NCBI RefSeq assembly: GCF_001456115.1
Contig: NZ_CP013264.1
Location: forward strand, 1,038,001-1,102,000
DNA from: Sphingobium baderi
Lineage (GTDB): Bacteria; Pseudomonadota; Alphaproteobacteria; Sphingomonadales; Sphingomonadaceae
Reading direction: 5' to 3'
DNA: 64,000 nt
The notes under the pieces are model-generated. The model did no database searches, was not told the DNA's origin, and saw only the letters and a list, made by a program, of their open reading frames with translations. Below are positions 34,653 to 44,613 of the stretch, piece by piece (the stretch's first letter is position 1; each line of letters begins with the position of its first letter). The translations under genes were made by a program, and so were the position numbers.

Positions 34653-36674
34653 ATGAGCTATGTTCATCGGTCCGCAGGCCGAATCCGGCTGCGTTATCTC
34701 GCCGCCATTCTGGTGGACGCCAGCGTTGCCGCATTGTCCCTGTTCCTGGCGCTAGAGCTTCGGCTTCAAACCGCATTGTCCGATGCGATCGTCTCAGCCG
34801 CTTCTGGCAGCGCGATCTGCACGGCCTTCATCACCGTCGTGGTTTTCCATGGGCTTGGCATCTATCGCCATGCATGGCGCTACGTATCGGTAAAGGAACT
34901 GCTGTTGCTGGCGCAGGCGACGACCATCACGGTCCTCCTGTCGACCACGGCGATATGGATGTTCTTTTCCGATCCCCCATGGCTGCCCCGGTCGGTGCCC
35001 GTCATCCAGTGGTTCGTCCTGCTGGTGATGGTGGGCAGCCTGCGCGTGTTCCGGCGCATGGCGCGCGAAATGCTGCGCCCCGCTCCGGCTTCCAGACCCA
35101 TATTGCGTGCGTCGTCGGAGCGGAACGCGGAACGCGAGGATGTCCTGCTGTTGGGCGATCCGGACTGGGCCGAATCCGTTTTGCGGACATTGCAGAGCCC
35201 CGGCAATCGCCATGTTCATCCCGTGGGCATCCTGACCCACGACGATGATGGTGAGCGCAACCTCAGCATCCGCGGCGTTCCCATATTGGGTACGATGGAC
35301 GAGCTGGAAAATATCGTCGGCGAACTGGCGCGCGGACGGCACCGGCCCAGCTACATTATCGTCAATCAGGGCGACGCCTGCCTGACCGGGCCCCGCATGG
35401 CGAAGCTCGCCACGAGAGCGGCGCAGCTCGGCCTTGAAGTCGCGCGCGCGCAGGAGCCCGGCCGCCTTCAACGATCAGGCGATGGCAATCTGGACCTGCG
35501 CTTCGTCAATCTTACCGATCTGCTCGGCCGGCCTGAACTGAGGCTGGACGGCACGGTCGTCCGCAATGCCATCAAGGGACGGCGCATCCTCGTCACCGGC
35601 GCGGGCGGCACCATAGGCAGCGAACTGGTCCGGCAGATCGCCTCCTTCGAAGCGGAGGAAATACTGCTGCTCGATCATGGGGAATATAATCTCTATGCCA
35701 TCGACATGGAGCTGCGGGAGCAATTCCCCCATGTCCGGGGCACCCCGCTGCTCTGTTCCGTTCGCCAGCGCGACGCGCTTATCAAGCTGTTCGTTCATTA
35801 TCGGCCGGACCTCGTCTTCCATGCCGCCGCGCTCAAGCATGTGCCCCTTGTCGAGGCCAATCTGTCGGCAGGCGTGCTCACCAATGTCATCGGCACGCGC
35901 AACGTGGCCGACGCCGTCCAGGCTTGCGGCGCCAAGGCCATGATCCAGGTGTCCACTGACAAGGCGGTCAATCCGGTGGGCATGATGGGTGCGACCAAAA
36001 GATTGGGCGAACTTTATTGCCAGGCGCTTGATCTTGCCGTGCCGGGCGATAGCGACACATGCCGTTTCCTGACCGTGCGCTTCGGCAATGTGCTGGGGTC
36101 CAGCGGATCGCTGATCCCGCTTTTCCTGCGCCAGCTCAGCCGGCGCGGGCCGTTGACTGTTACCCATCCGGACATCGAACGCTATTTCATGACGGTGCAT
36201 GAAGCCGTCCAGCTCATCCTCCACAGCACGGCGGCCACTTTGCGCGGCGGTATCCAGCGCGGCAGGGTTTTCGTGCTCGATATGGGCGATCCCATCAAGA
36301 TCGTCGATATCGCCCGCCGCATGATCCGCGCCGCCGGACTGGTGCCTGACATCGACGTGAAGATCGACTTTGTCGGCCTTCGTCCGGGAGAAAAACTGTT
36401 CGAAGAACTGTTCGACGAAAGCGAGGAACGTCTGCCTTCCACATTGCCCGGCATATTCGAAGCCGAACCCCTTTCCATCCCGCTGCCGGAATTGCAGGCC
36501 GTTTTCCAGCGTCTGGAAAAGCTGGCGCATCAGGGCGACGCCGAATCGATCAGGCTCATCATGCACAGCGTCATCCATATGTATGGCGATGATCCGCAAC
36601 CCGTGCAGTCGCTCGCGAATGTCGCCGGGCCAGTTGCCGCCGTATCGCCGAACCTGCGGACGGCGCGGCTGTGA
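34653..36674 (+). CDS. PglF/WbpM/CapD-type nucleotide-sugar 4,6-dehydratase, membrane-anchored
   Basis: UDP-HexNAc 4,6-dehydratase of 673 residues, making the 4-keto-6-deoxy precursor of bacillosamine or QuiNAc-type sugars. Four membrane helices lie in the N-terminal 130 residues, then a CoA-binding-like domain, then the extended SDR domain with VTGAGGTIGSEL near residue 316, STDKAVNPVGMMG near 434 and a Met-xxx-Lys in place of the usual Tyr-xxx-Lys, as in WbpM-type enzymes. ATG 34653 is chosen over 34620 because of the strong AGGAGG site. The GTG of the aminotransferase overlaps its stop. Substrate stereochemistry is not determinable here. Confidence 0.92.
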   Translation: MSYVHRSAGRIRLRYLAAILVDASVAALSLFLALELRLQTALSDAIVSAASGSAICTAFITVVVFHGLGIYRHAWRYVSVKELLLLAQATTITVLLSTTAIWMFFSDPPWLPRSVPVIQWFVLLVMVGSLRVFRRMAREMLRPAPASRPILRASSERNAEREDVLLLGDPDWAESVLRTLQSPGNRHVHPVGILTHDDDGERNLSIRGVPILGTMDELENIVGELARGRHRPSYIIVNQGDACLTGPRMAKLATRAAQLGLEVARAQEPGRLQRSGDGNLDLRFVNLTDLLGRPELRLDGTVVRNAIKGRRILVTGAGGTIGSELVRQIASFEAEEILLLDHGEYNLYAIDMELREQFPHVRGTPLLCSVRQRDALIKLFVHYRPDLVFHAAALKHVPLVEANLSAGVLTNVIGTRNVADAVQACGAKAMIQVSTDKAVNPVGMMGATKRLGELYCQALDLAVPGDSDTCRFLTVRFGNVLGSSGSLIPLFLRQLSRRGPLTVTHPDIERYFMTVHEAVQLILHSTAATLRGGIQRGRVFVLDMGDPIKIVDIARRMIRAAGLVPDIDVKIDFVGLRPGEKLFEELFDESEERLPSTLPGIFEAEPLSIPLPELQAVFQRLEKLAHQGDAESIRLIMHSVIHMYGDDPQPVQSLANVAGPVAAVSPNLRTARL

Positions 36675-37903
36675 CTGGCTCCGCAACGCAGGTGGCGCCA
36701 ATGGCCCACCGTATCGCGCTGCCACCGGAGGAGGACGCGATACGATCGCGCTGGCCTTTCCACGGTGAGGATGAGATTGCGGCCGTCGCGGACATATTGC
36801 GGTCGGGGCGGGTCAATGCGCTGGTGCATGGTGACCATCGGCAACGCTTCGAGCAACGCTTCGCCGAATATATCGGGGCGCCTCATGCCCTGGCGGTGGC
36901 CAATGGCACGCTTGCGCTCGAACTCGCTTTGCGGGCGCTGAGCATAGGGGCTGACGACGAAGTGATCGTCAGCCCCCGCAGCTACTTCGCCTCGGCGAGC
37001 GCGATCGTGGCCGTGGGCGCAAAGCCGGTGTTCGCGGATATCGATCCTATCAGCCAGAATATCGACCCCGACAGTATAGCCCATGCCGTGACTTCTCGGA
37101 CCCGTGCCGTGCTTTGCGTCCACCTTGCCGGATGGCCCTGCGATATGGACCCGATCATGGCGATCTGCGATCGGTACGGATTGAAGCTGGTCGAGGATTG
37201 CGCGCAGGCGCTGGGAGCCGCCTATCATGGCCGCAAGACCGGGTCTTTTGGAGACGCCGCGGCCTTTTCCTTCTGTACCGACAAAATCATGTCCACCGGC
37301 GGGGAAGGCGGGATGCTGCTCCTGCGGGATTCTGAAGTCTGGGAGCGGGCATGGTCCTACAAGGATCACGGAAAGAGCCGAACCCGGTTGATGACGGCAG
37401 CAGCGACATCCGACGGATGTTTCCGCTGGCTGCACGACGGGTTCGGAAGCAATTATCGCCTTACCGAAATGCAGGCGGCGATCGGGTCCATACAGCTTGG
37501 AAAACTGCCCGCGTGGCTGGCGGCGCGGCAGCGTAACGCGGCCATTCTCGATGACACGCTAGGCGACATTCCATCCCTGCGACTGGCGCGTCCGCCGTCC
37601 CATATCCGTCATGCTTATTATAAATATTATTGTTTCCTGCGAACCGGCACGTCCGACGAGGGCGCTGCGCGGGACGCATTGGTGCGCGCTCTTCAGAAAA
37701 AGGGCATTCCGTGCGGAACGGGTTCCTGCCCGGAAATCTATCGGGAACAGGCCTTTGCCGCCATCTCGGCGCGACGCTTGCCCATGGCGCGGCTGGTCGG
37801 CGCCAGCAGCATCATGTTGCCGGTCGATCCATCACTGACCGCTGAGGACATGCGGTGCATCGCGGACCGGATCAGAACATGCGCGATGCATCAAGAAGGA
37901 TGA
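36671..37903 (+). CDS. DegT/DnrJ/EryC1/StrS-family sugar aminotransferase
   Basis: PLP-dependent enzyme of 410 residues that aminates keto-sugar nucleotides, most likely the product of the dehydratase encoded just upstream. The PLP lysine is Lys205 in FCTDKIMSTGGEGG; the family pattern VEDCAQALGA and the end-loop GSNYRLTEMQAAIG are present. The GTG start overlaps the dehydratase stop and its own stop overlaps the next ATG. It would play the PglE role in a bacillosamine-type path; a QuiN4N or perosamine-type product is possible as well. Confidence 0.92.
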   Translation: MTGSATQVAPMAHRIALPPEEDAIRSRWPFHGEDEIAAVADILRSGRVNALVHGDHRQRFEQRFAEYIGAPHALAVANGTLALELALRALSIGADDEVIVSPRSYFASASAIVAVGAKPVFADIDPISQNIDPDSIAHAVTSRTRAVLCVHLAGWPCDMDPIMAICDRYGLKLVEDCAQALGAAYHGRKTGSFGDAAAFSFCTDKIMSTGGEGGMLLLRDSEVWERAWSYKDHGKSRTRLMTAAATSDGCFRWLHDGFGSNYRLTEMQAAIGSIQLGKLPAWLAARQRNAAILDDTLGDIPSLRLARPPSHIRHAYYKYYCFLRTGTSDEGAARDALVRALQKKGIPCGTGSCPEIYREQAFAAISARRLPMARLVGASSIMLPVDPSLTAEDMRCIADRIRTCAMHQEG

Positions 37904-39264
37904 GACCGCCTCTGGCAGGCATCGGCCCGCGCGAAGCCTTTCCCGAAGGTTTCGTCCCGCCGGATCAGGATGGCGGCGTCCGCGACGCGGGCAAGGCCAT
38001 GGTCACGCCTCTCCTGACTATCGCTGTGCTCTTCTTTTGCTTTCACCTCTGGCGCATCGGCAATGTGAACATCACGCTGAGCGACGCGCTGTTCATGGGC
38101 GTCGTCCTGATCGAATTGGGGCTGGGGCGCCTTAACGGAACGCCGTTCGGGACGCTGACGCCGATTTGGCTGGCCAGTCTCGTCCTCATGCTTTCGGGTC
38201 TTTTCGTCGGAAGCTATGTCAACGGCGACTTGCTGCGCTGGATCATCGTCGCGGGGCAATATCTGTTCAGCTACATGCTGCTGCCCATGGTGCTGATCCG
38301 GGACATCGGCACGATAAACAGGCTGATCGTCACGCTCATCATCGGCATGACCGCCATGGAAAGCCTGGGCGTGCTCGTTTACTACACGATGGACGGGTTC
38401 ACGCAGGTCAATGCGATATTCGGCCCGGATTTCATCACCGGCGGCAGGCGGCTGGGCGCGATGGTGGGAGATGCGAACTGGAATTCCGCCGTCATCGCCA
38501 TGACCCTTCCCTTCGTGATCTATGCGGGCGTCAGGCGGTTGATCCCTGCTGCAGCCGCGCTGGCCTGCGCCACGATGCTGATGTGGGCATTGATGCTCGC
38601 GGCGTCCTTCACGGGCTTTTCCGCCGCGCTGCTGGCTGTAGGTGTGATGGCCTTCCTCGGCCGTTTGCGCCCTTCGCCGAAGATATTGCTGCTGGCCGGA
38701 ATATTGGCCGTGGGCCTCTTTGCGTCGGGCTATCAGATGCCCGACATCTTCGCCAAGCGGGTGGCTCCCGCTTTCCAGAGCGGCGACATAGAGGAAGCCG
38801 GCACCTATGACGACCGCGCCGAACTGATTGCGGAAGCATGGGGTAATGCCGAAAATACCGTGATTATCGGGATGGGCGTCGACCAGTTCCGGGAATTCAG
38901 CCCTTCGGGGCAGCCAGTCCACAACATGTATATGCTTGAATTGGCGGAAGGCGGCATCGTCGCGCTGATGGGCTGGTTCGGCGTCGTCCTCAGCCTGACT
39001 TTGATCCCGTTTACCAGGTTGCGGCAGCATCGACTCGAAGCTTCGCTTTCACTGGCGGTCATCGTCGTGTTCCAGGTGTTCACCATGGCCAGTCCGCACA
39101 TGTATGCCCGCCTGTGGATGGTTCCTGTACTGCTGTCCCTGGGCACTGTCCTGAAAGCGGCGGACGCATCCCCCTTTTGGGCAGGTCGTTCCTCCCAAAG
39201 CGTAACCCCTCCGCGCGCTGCATGGAATAAAATCCATCGCAATCAAGTTCCGCGGAGGCGATGA
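37900..39264 (+). CDS. O-antigen ligase/Wzy-like polysaccharide polymerase
   Basis: Polytopic inner-membrane protein, 454 residues from ATG 37900, with about 10-12 hydrophobic segments. The long periplasmic loop holds RRLGAMVGDANWNSAVIAM and MGVDQFREFSPSGQPVHNMYMLELAEGG, typical of the Wzy/WaaL fold. In this locus it is the only candidate for the polymerase that joins flipped repeat units. ATGA overlap upstream and ATGATGA overlap downstream place it in one translational chain with the aminotransferase and the export lipoprotein. The start at 37855 would be inside the aminotransferase gene. Confidence 0.85.
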   Translation: MRPPLAGIGPREAFPEGFVPPDQDGGVRDAGKAMVTPLLTIAVLFFCFHLWRIGNVNITLSDALFMGVVLIELGLGRLNGTPFGTLTPIWLASLVLMLSGLFVGSYVNGDLLRWIIVAGQYLFSYMLLPMVLIRDIGTINRLIVTLIIGMTAMESLGVLVYYTMDGFTQVNAIFGPDFITGGRRLGAMVGDANWNSAVIAMTLPFVIYAGVRRLIPAAAALACATMLMWALMLAASFTGFSAALLAVGVMAFLGRLRPSPKILLLAGILAVGLFASGYQMPDIFAKRVAPAFQSGDIEEAGTYDDRAELIAEAWGNAENTVIIGMGVDQFREFSPSGQPVHNMYMLELAEGGIVALMGWFGVVLSLTLIPFTRLRQHRLEASLSLAVIVVFQVFTMASPHMYARLWMVPVLLSLGTVLKAADASPFWAGRSSQSVTPPRAAWNKIHRNQVPRRR

Positions 39265-39830
39265 TGACTAAAGACAAGCGGCATCACGGACTGGGGCTTC
39301 TCGCCTGCATGGCGTTGGCGGCCTGCTCCCCCACATCGGGCCTGACGGATCTGCCGCCGGCGCCATCCAGCGAATATGCGCTGGGCGCGGGAGATGAATT
39401 GCGGGTGAGCGTCTATGGACTGGACGGGTTGGCGAACAATTACGTGATTACCGATGCGGGCGTGATCTCGCTTCCCTTCATCGGTGACGTGGCGGCAAGC
39501 GACAAGACCGCCGACCAGATAAAGCAATCCATTGTCGAGGCGTTGGTCGCCAAGCAGATCGTTAACAATCCGATCGTCAATGTTCAGGTCAATCAATATC
39601 GCCCCTTCTTCATCATCGGAGAGGTCAAGAAGCCAGGCGAATATGCGTTCCGGCCGGGCACGTCCGTGCTGACCGCGATCGCCATGGCTGGCGGTTATAC
39701 CTTCCGGGCGAACACGTCCAAATTCTCCATAACAAGGCGCGACGGTAACGGGAGCATCACCGCCGCCGCCACGGAAAAGGCATATATCCAGCCCGGTGAT
39801 ACGATCCGGGTTTATGAAAGCTGGTTCTAA
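39261..39830 (+). CDS. Wza/GumB-type polysaccharide export lipoprotein
   Basis: Outer-membrane lipoprotein of 189 residues with lipobox LAAC (Cys22). It has the polysaccharide export domain (YALGAGDELRVSVYGLD, then GVISLPFIGDV) and one SLBB-type domain (IIGEVKKPGEYAFRPGTSV). It is the short GumB/BexD form without the C-terminal membrane-spanning helix barrel of E. coli Wza, so the pore may need the barrel protein encoded three bases downstream. ATGATGA overlap with the polymerase gene. Confidence 0.93.
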   Translation: MMTKDKRHHGLGLLACMALAACSPTSGLTDLPPAPSSEYALGAGDELRVSVYGLDGLANNYVITDAGVISLPFIGDVAASDKTADQIKQSIVEALVAKQIVNNPIVNVQVNQYRPFFIIGEVKKPGEYAFRPGTSVLTAIAMAGGYTFRANTSKFSITRRDGNGSITAAATEKAYIQPGDTIRVYESWF

Positions 39831-39833
39831 GCC

Positions 39834-41099
39834 GTGCGCCGGTCGACACAGCCGCCTGGAAAGGGGCGGCGCCGTCCTTATTATGGCGCCGCCCTGCTGG
39901 TGCTGGGCATGGCGCAGGGCGTCCAGGCGCAGACCATAGAGGAAGACGCCCAGCAGCATCAGTCCGTGCTCGATCTGGAACGCCCCGGATATGAACCGCG
40001 CCGAATAAAACTGGGCAATGTCCTATTGTCGCCGGAGCTGGATGTCGGCGTGACCTACAACAGCAATATCTATGCCGCGCATGTAGACCGGCGGGACGAT
40101 TTCGTCACGCGCATCCAGCCGCGGCTGACCATCGAAGAGGATGAGGGCCGGTTCCAATGGCATGGCGAACTGTCTGGCGAACTGCGCCGCTATGCTTCGA
40201 ACGGCCGTGAAAATAGCGAAAGCTATGGCGCAGTCGGGACGTTTGCGGCGCTTCTCAGCCAGCAATTGACGGTTACAGGAACGGCGGGTTATCGGCGGGC
40301 GGTCGAAAATCGTGCGGACCCCGAAGTGCGACAGAACCCCACGCTGGGGCCGCCGCTGTTCGACGTGCTGAACGGCGAGCTTCAGATGCGCGTCGAAGGC
40401 AGCCGACTGGGATTTTCCCTGAAGGGGCAGGCGGAAAAATATGATTTCGTCGCCCGCGCCAATGACGATCGGGATTTCACCAGCTACCGCGGTACGGCAA
40501 GGCTGTTCTACCGATTGTCGCCGATGTTCGACGGCTATGTGCAAGGCTATGTCAACCAGCGTAATTTCCGGCGCGCGGATATCGGATCGGGCGCGAGCCG
40601 CGATGGGCGCACCATCGGCGGCCTGGTTGGCGTGCAGGTCAATCCCAGTGGCAAGCTGCGCGGCGACATCGGTGCGGGCGTTTTTCGCTACAAACCTGAA
40701 TCCGCTTTTTTCGAAAGCTTTTCCGGCTTTGCGCTCGAAGGATCGCTGATCTATTCGCCGCGGCAGCGCACGGCGTTGATCCTCGATGTCTTCAGCGGCG
40801 ACGTCGCCACCGTGCGTAACGGCGCCAGCGGCCGCATCGACCGTAGCGCGCGCCTGACCGTGCAGCAGGAAATCCGCCATAACCTGATCGCCAGCGCGGC
40901 TTTTCGCTATCGCCAGACCCGCTATCGCGGCATCGACAGCAGGCTGAACACGATCGGCGGCGATGTGGATATCGAATATCTCCTCAATCGGCACCTGTCG
41001 CTCGCACTGACGGGGCAATTGGTGAAACGGACGGGCGGAAACGACATGGATCGGTTCGAGCGGAGCCGCATCGGCATCGCCCTGCGGATGCGGTATTGA
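39834..41099 (+). CDS. Outer-membrane beta-barrel protein of the polysaccharide locus
   Basis: Predicted outer-membrane barrel, 421 residues from a GTG start. It has an N-terminal basic tail and hydrophobic run ending GVQAQ, then a short periplasmic part and many alternating strands (PELDVGVTYNSNIYAAHVD, GRFQWHGELSGELRRYASNG and others) ending in LRMRY. It matches the barrel type found with GumB-like export proteins in sphingomonad polysaccharide loci. It probably forms or supports the exit pore. The Shine-Dalgarno is weak, so coupling to the lipoprotein gene is likely. Confidence 0.85.
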   Translation: MRRSTQPPGKGRRRPYYGAALLVLGMAQGVQAQTIEEDAQQHQSVLDLERPGYEPRRIKLGNVLLSPELDVGVTYNSNIYAAHVDRRDDFVTRIQPRLTIEEDEGRFQWHGELSGELRRYASNGRENSESYGAVGTFAALLSQQLTVTGTAGYRRAVENRADPEVRQNPTLGPPLFDVLNGELQMRVEGSRLGFSLKGQAEKYDFVARANDDRDFTSYRGTARLFYRLSPMFDGYVQGYVNQRNFRRADIGSGASRDGRTIGGLVGVQVNPSGKLRGDIGAGVFRYKPESAFFESFSGFALEGSLIYSPRQRTALILDVFSGDVATVRNGASGRIDRSARLTVQQEIRHNLIASAAFRYRQTRYRGIDSRLNTIGGDVDIEYLLNRHLSLALTGQLVKRTGGNDMDRFERSRIGIALRMRY

Positions 41100-41106
41100 A
41101 AGGGCG

Positions 41107-42456
41107 ATGATGGGCAAGGCCACCCTGCTGACCCTGATCGCCGGAGGCGCTCTCCCGGTAGCTGCGCTTTTGTCGACGGCGGGTGTGGAGCGCATGAGCC
41201 AAAAGTCCGACACGCTGAAAACGGCATTCCCCGGCGCGGAAGGCTATGGCGCGATGGCGGTGGGCGGGCGCGGCGGACGGGTCATCGCCGTCACGACCCT
41301 TGCCGACAGTGGCTCCGGATCGCTGCGGGCTTGCATCGATCATCAAGGCCCTCGCGTCTGCGTGTTCCGCGTGGCGGGCGTCATCCGCTTCACGCAGCGC
41401 CCGCCCATCATCACCAACCCCTTCATCACGATCGCGGGCCAGACCGCGCCGGGCGGCGGCATCACCTTGGCACATGGCGGCGGACCCTGGGGCGTCACGC
41501 CGCTGCTTATCAAGGATACCAACGACGTGGTGATCCGGGACATCCGGGTCAGGCCGGACATGCGAGGCGACGTGCGCGGCGGGAACGATGCCATCACCTT
41601 CGAAAACAGCCGCAACATCATTCTCGACCATGTGAGCGGCAGCTGGGCGCTGGATGAGAATATCAATGGGCAGGGCGACAATGACAATGTGACGATAAGC
41701 TGGTCGATCTTTGCCGAGGGTATACCAAAGCACGACAAATGCGCGCTGCTGGGCAGCGACCCGACCAAACCGCAACGCATGAGCTTCATTTACAATGTCT
41801 GCGCGCATAATGGTGATCGCAACCCGGACATGAACTTCACGCCGAAATCCTGCATCGATATCATCAACAACATATTCTATGATGCCGGCTCCCAGTTCGC
41901 CGAACTATGGGAAAGCTATGGCGGCACTTGGGCGAATATTGTGGGCAATATCTTTCGCGCCGGGCCAAGCACGTCACCCCAGGCTATCGGCATAGACCGC
42001 CAGCAGATCGGCAGCCGCGGCGCCGGGCGCCTGTTTCTTCAGGACAACCTGTTCGAAGGGACTTTTATCCAATTGGCTCCATCCCTCTCCGAGATCGTCG
42101 TCGACAGCCCGGTCTGTCCCCTGTCGATCAAGCCCATGACGCCACAGGCCGCTTATGGCGCCATCCTGCAACAGGCAGGCGCTTTTCCCCGCGACGCCAT
42201 CGATCGACGGATCGTGGCGGAAATCCGCGATCGCACCGGTCATATCCGCAAGCAGCCGGGCGCCATTCCGTCCATAGCGCTGGGCGAGACGGAAGCGGAC
42301 AGCGATGGCGATGGTATGCCCGATACATGGGAACGCGCCCATGGCACGCAGGCGGGGGTCAGCGATCCCTGGCAGGATGCCGATCGCGACGGGGTGCTCA
42401 ATCTGGATGAGTATCTGGACGATGCCCACAGACGGTTGGTCGCGTCGACCGATTGA
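41107..42456 (+). CDS. Secreted right-handed beta-helix polysaccharide lyase (pectate lyase-like)
   Basis: Exported protein of 449 residues. After a signal peptide (LTLIAGGALPVAALLSTAG), FPGAEGYGAMAVGGRGG and GLA-type repeats (FITIAGQTAPGGGITL, VVIRDIRVRPD, NIILDHVSGSW) indicate a pectate-lyase-like beta-helix. Near the C terminus DSDGDGMPDTWE is a Ca-binding EF-hand/thrombospondin-3-like motif. In such loci it may trim or release the polymer or edit it during export. It is the last gene of the operon from 34653. Catalytic Arg/Lys residues could not be assigned by eye. Confidence 0.87.
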   Translation: MMGKATLLTLIAGGALPVAALLSTAGVERMSQKSDTLKTAFPGAEGYGAMAVGGRGGRVIAVTTLADSGSGSLRACIDHQGPRVCVFRVAGVIRFTQRPPIITNPFITIAGQTAPGGGITLAHGGGPWGVTPLLIKDTNDVVIRDIRVRPDMRGDVRGGNDAITFENSRNIILDHVSGSWALDENINGQGDNDNVTISWSIFAEGIPKHDKCALLGSDPTKPQRMSFIYNVCAHNGDRNPDMNFTPKSCIDIINNIFYDAGSQFAELWESYGGTWANIVGNIFRAGPSTSPQAIGIDRQQIGSRGAGRLFLQDNLFEGTFIQLAPSLSEIVVDSPVCPLSIKPMTPQAAYGAILQQAGAFPRDAIDRRIVAEIRDRTGHIRKQPGAIPSIALGETEADSDGDGMPDTWERAHGTQAGVSDPWQDADRDGVLNLDEYLDDAHRRLVASTD

Positions 42457-42465
42457 TCCTTTCCC

Positions 42466-44613
42466 TCAGCGCCCGCCCCAGCGCGCCGCGATCGTCCTGT
42501 CGATCGCCTCCGCTATATGCGCGGCGCCTTCGCGCGTCAGATGATTGTCGTCGCGATAGAAAATGGCCGTGCCGTCATGGCTGAGGCAGCGTTCGCTCCG
42601 GCATAGGCTTTGTTCCGGATAGATGCGGGCAAGGCCGGGATTCTCGCCGAGGGAATCGAGCAGGGCATAAGTCCGGCGGCTGCGATCGCGGAACTGCTGC
42701 CGGGACACGGACGCCTGATCGGATAGCTGCCAGACGTCAGAAGGCTGCGCGCGGGCGATTTCCAGCAGCTTGCGCGGAATGTTCCAGCCCATCTCCGGCA
42801 CGGGATAGACCAGCACGACCTTCACACCGCTGTCGAGCAGGCGATGTATCATGGCCGTCAGTGCTGACTGGACGGTCGCGTCATCGACGGCCCGGTCATA
42901 GGGGCCGGTGGTTCTGGAAATATGCGGAGGCTCGCCCGATTCGACGCCGCCGACGCCATTGTCGAACCGACTTCTTTCCACCACTACGGGCAGGCGCATC
43001 ATCAGGACGGCGATGGCGCGGGGCTGCCGCGTCAGATAACGCATCCGGATCGCATTATAGCTGTCAGGGCAACTGGGTTGCATGGCGTCGACACGGGTAA
43101 GGCCGGGCAGCAACAGGCATCCGCCCCGGTTGAGCAGGGTGAGGCTGGCCAGATCCGCGGCGCTGGGCAATCGGTCGATTAGCGCGTTGCTCAGCGTGCG
43201 GGCATGGGAATCGCCTGCGACTATAAGGTTATAGCCAGCCGGGTTCACGCCTTGGAACCGGCATGGTCCTATTTCGGGAACATAGTTGAGACATCCTTTC
43301 CCGCTCTGAAAAATGGAGGCTTCCTCTATGCGCTCCGCCTTTGCGATGGCATCGAGCGGTGGGGGGAAGCGCCCCGGCATGCCCTTGCCCATAAAAATTG
43401 CGATACCCGCGCCTGCCAGAAGCACAGCTCCGCTCAGGGCGATCATCCAGATGGTGCCGCTGGACACCTGCCGCCGGTTGCGCGTCGGCCGCTCGACTAG
43501 CAGGAACGTGCCAATGGCCAACAGGATCGAAAGCGCGATCCATCCTATCTTGACCGACAGAGTCGGCTCATCGGCGCGGATGAGGCGGCCGAAGGCGAAC
43601 ACCGGCTGATGCCACAGATAAAGCGAATAGGAGATCAGCCCGATCGCCGCCATCGGCCGGGAAGAAAGCCAGCGTCCGACAGGATCACCCCGTCCCGAAT
43701 AGCGGATGACGATGGCTGTCCCCAGCACCGGGATGGCCGTCGCCAGACCGGGGTGATGCAGATGGACCGCCATGAAGGGAACGGAACAGAGGATCGCGCC
43801 CATACCCATGAATGGCATGAAAATGGACGACGGCCTGGCCGCGCCCCTGCCCCTCAATTCGTCCAGGGCCAGCAAGGCGCCAGCGCCCAGTTCCCACATG
43901 CGCGAGGGCAGCAGGAAGAAGGACGCATCGGGCGCCTTAGCGGTCAGGACTTCCGCCAGAAGAAGGGAAAGGACGCAAAGACCGCAGAGCAGATGCGGCA
44001 GCCATCGCGGAGCATAGCGGTGCGCCGCCCACAGGATCGCGGGAAACAGCAGATAGAATTGTTCTTCCAGCCCAAGGCTCCATGTATGGATCAGCGGGTT
44101 GGTGAGGTTGTCGCTCGCGTCATAGCTGACCTCATGCCAGAAGAAGATGTTGGACGCGGAAACCACCGCGCTCGTCAGCGCCGCGCCGTAATTCTTCATG
44201 GCTTCGGGCAGCATAAAAAACCAGGCGGCCGGTATCGTGGCTAGCAGCACGGCATAGAGCGCGGGCAGTATCCGGCGCGCGCGACGCTCATAAAAGCGTA
44301 GCAGGCTGAACCGTCCTTCGCCCATTTCCCGTAGCAGGATCGATCCGATCAGATAGCCGCTGATGACGAGAAAGATGTCGACGCCGATGAAGCCGCCGGC
44401 GAAAGGATCGGTCCCGCCGATCCGGAACCGCGCATGATAGAACAAGACGAGCACGACCGCGACGGCGCGTAGCCCATCGATCTCCGGTCGATATTGCGTC
44501 CCGGTCGCGGATAGGCCAGGAGCCTGCCCGGCGGACGGCGGCGCGGTGCTTTCCTCCTCGAAGCGCGGCAGCAACCCCTCGCTTGGGATGGAGGAAATAT
44601 CCTTCACGCTCAT
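42466..44613 (-). CDS. OafA-type acyltransferase with C-terminal SGNH domain
   Basis: Membrane O-acetyltransferase, 715 residues. The N-terminal half has the acyltransferase-3 pattern (YRPEIDGLRAVAVVLVLFYH, then GGFIGVDIFLVISGYLI) and about ten membrane helices. The periplasmic C-terminal SGNH hydrolase domain has VAGDSHARTLS and DDNHLTREGAAHIAE, which place the catalytic Ser and His. This fused form acetylates polysaccharides or peptidoglycan. It is the downstream partner of the glycosyltransferase gene at 44610 (ATGA overlap) and converges with the lyase gene. Confidence 0.93.
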   Translation of the reverse strand: MSVKDISSIPSEGLLPRFEEESTAPPSAGQAPGLSATGTQYRPEIDGLRAVAVVLVLFYHARFRIGGTDPFAGGFIGVDIFLVISGYLIGSILLREMGEGRFSLLRFYERRARRILPALYAVLLATIPAAWFFMLPEAMKNYGAALTSAVVSASNIFFWHEVSYDASDNLTNPLIHTWSLGLEEQFYLLFPAILWAAHRYAPRWLPHLLCGLCVLSLLLAEVLTAKAPDASFFLLPSRMWELGAGALLALDELRGRGAARPSSIFMPFMGMGAILCSVPFMAVHLHHPGLATAIPVLGTAIVIRYSGRGDPVGRWLSSRPMAAIGLISYSLYLWHQPVFAFGRLIRADEPTLSVKIGWIALSILLAIGTFLLVERPTRNRRQVSSGTIWMIALSGAVLLAGAGIAIFMGKGMPGRFPPPLDAIAKAERIEEASIFQSGKGCLNYVPEIGPCRFQGVNPAGYNLIVAGDSHARTLSNALIDRLPSAADLASLTLLNRGGCLLLPGLTRVDAMQPSCPDSYNAIRMRYLTRQPRAIAVLMMRLPVVVERSRFDNGVGGVESGEPPHISRTTGPYDRAVDDATVQSALTAMIHRLLDSGVKVVLVYPVPEMGWNIPRKLLEIARAQPSDVWQLSDQASVSRQQFRDRSRRTYALLDSLGENPGLARIYPEQSLCRSERCLSHDGTAIFYRDDNHLTREGAAHIAEAIDRTIAARWGGR

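Noticed and set aside
35475-36725. 416-codon minus-strand frame
   Set aside because: It lies fully opposite the PglF-like dehydratase gene; long antisense frames are common in GC-rich coding DNA.
37891-39030. 379-codon minus-strand frame
   Set aside because: Antisense to the Wzy-like gene, His/Gln/Asp-rich shadow composition and no domain.
40023-41213. 396-codon minus-strand frame
   Set aside because: Antisense to the outer-membrane barrel gene whose signal peptide and strands are clear.
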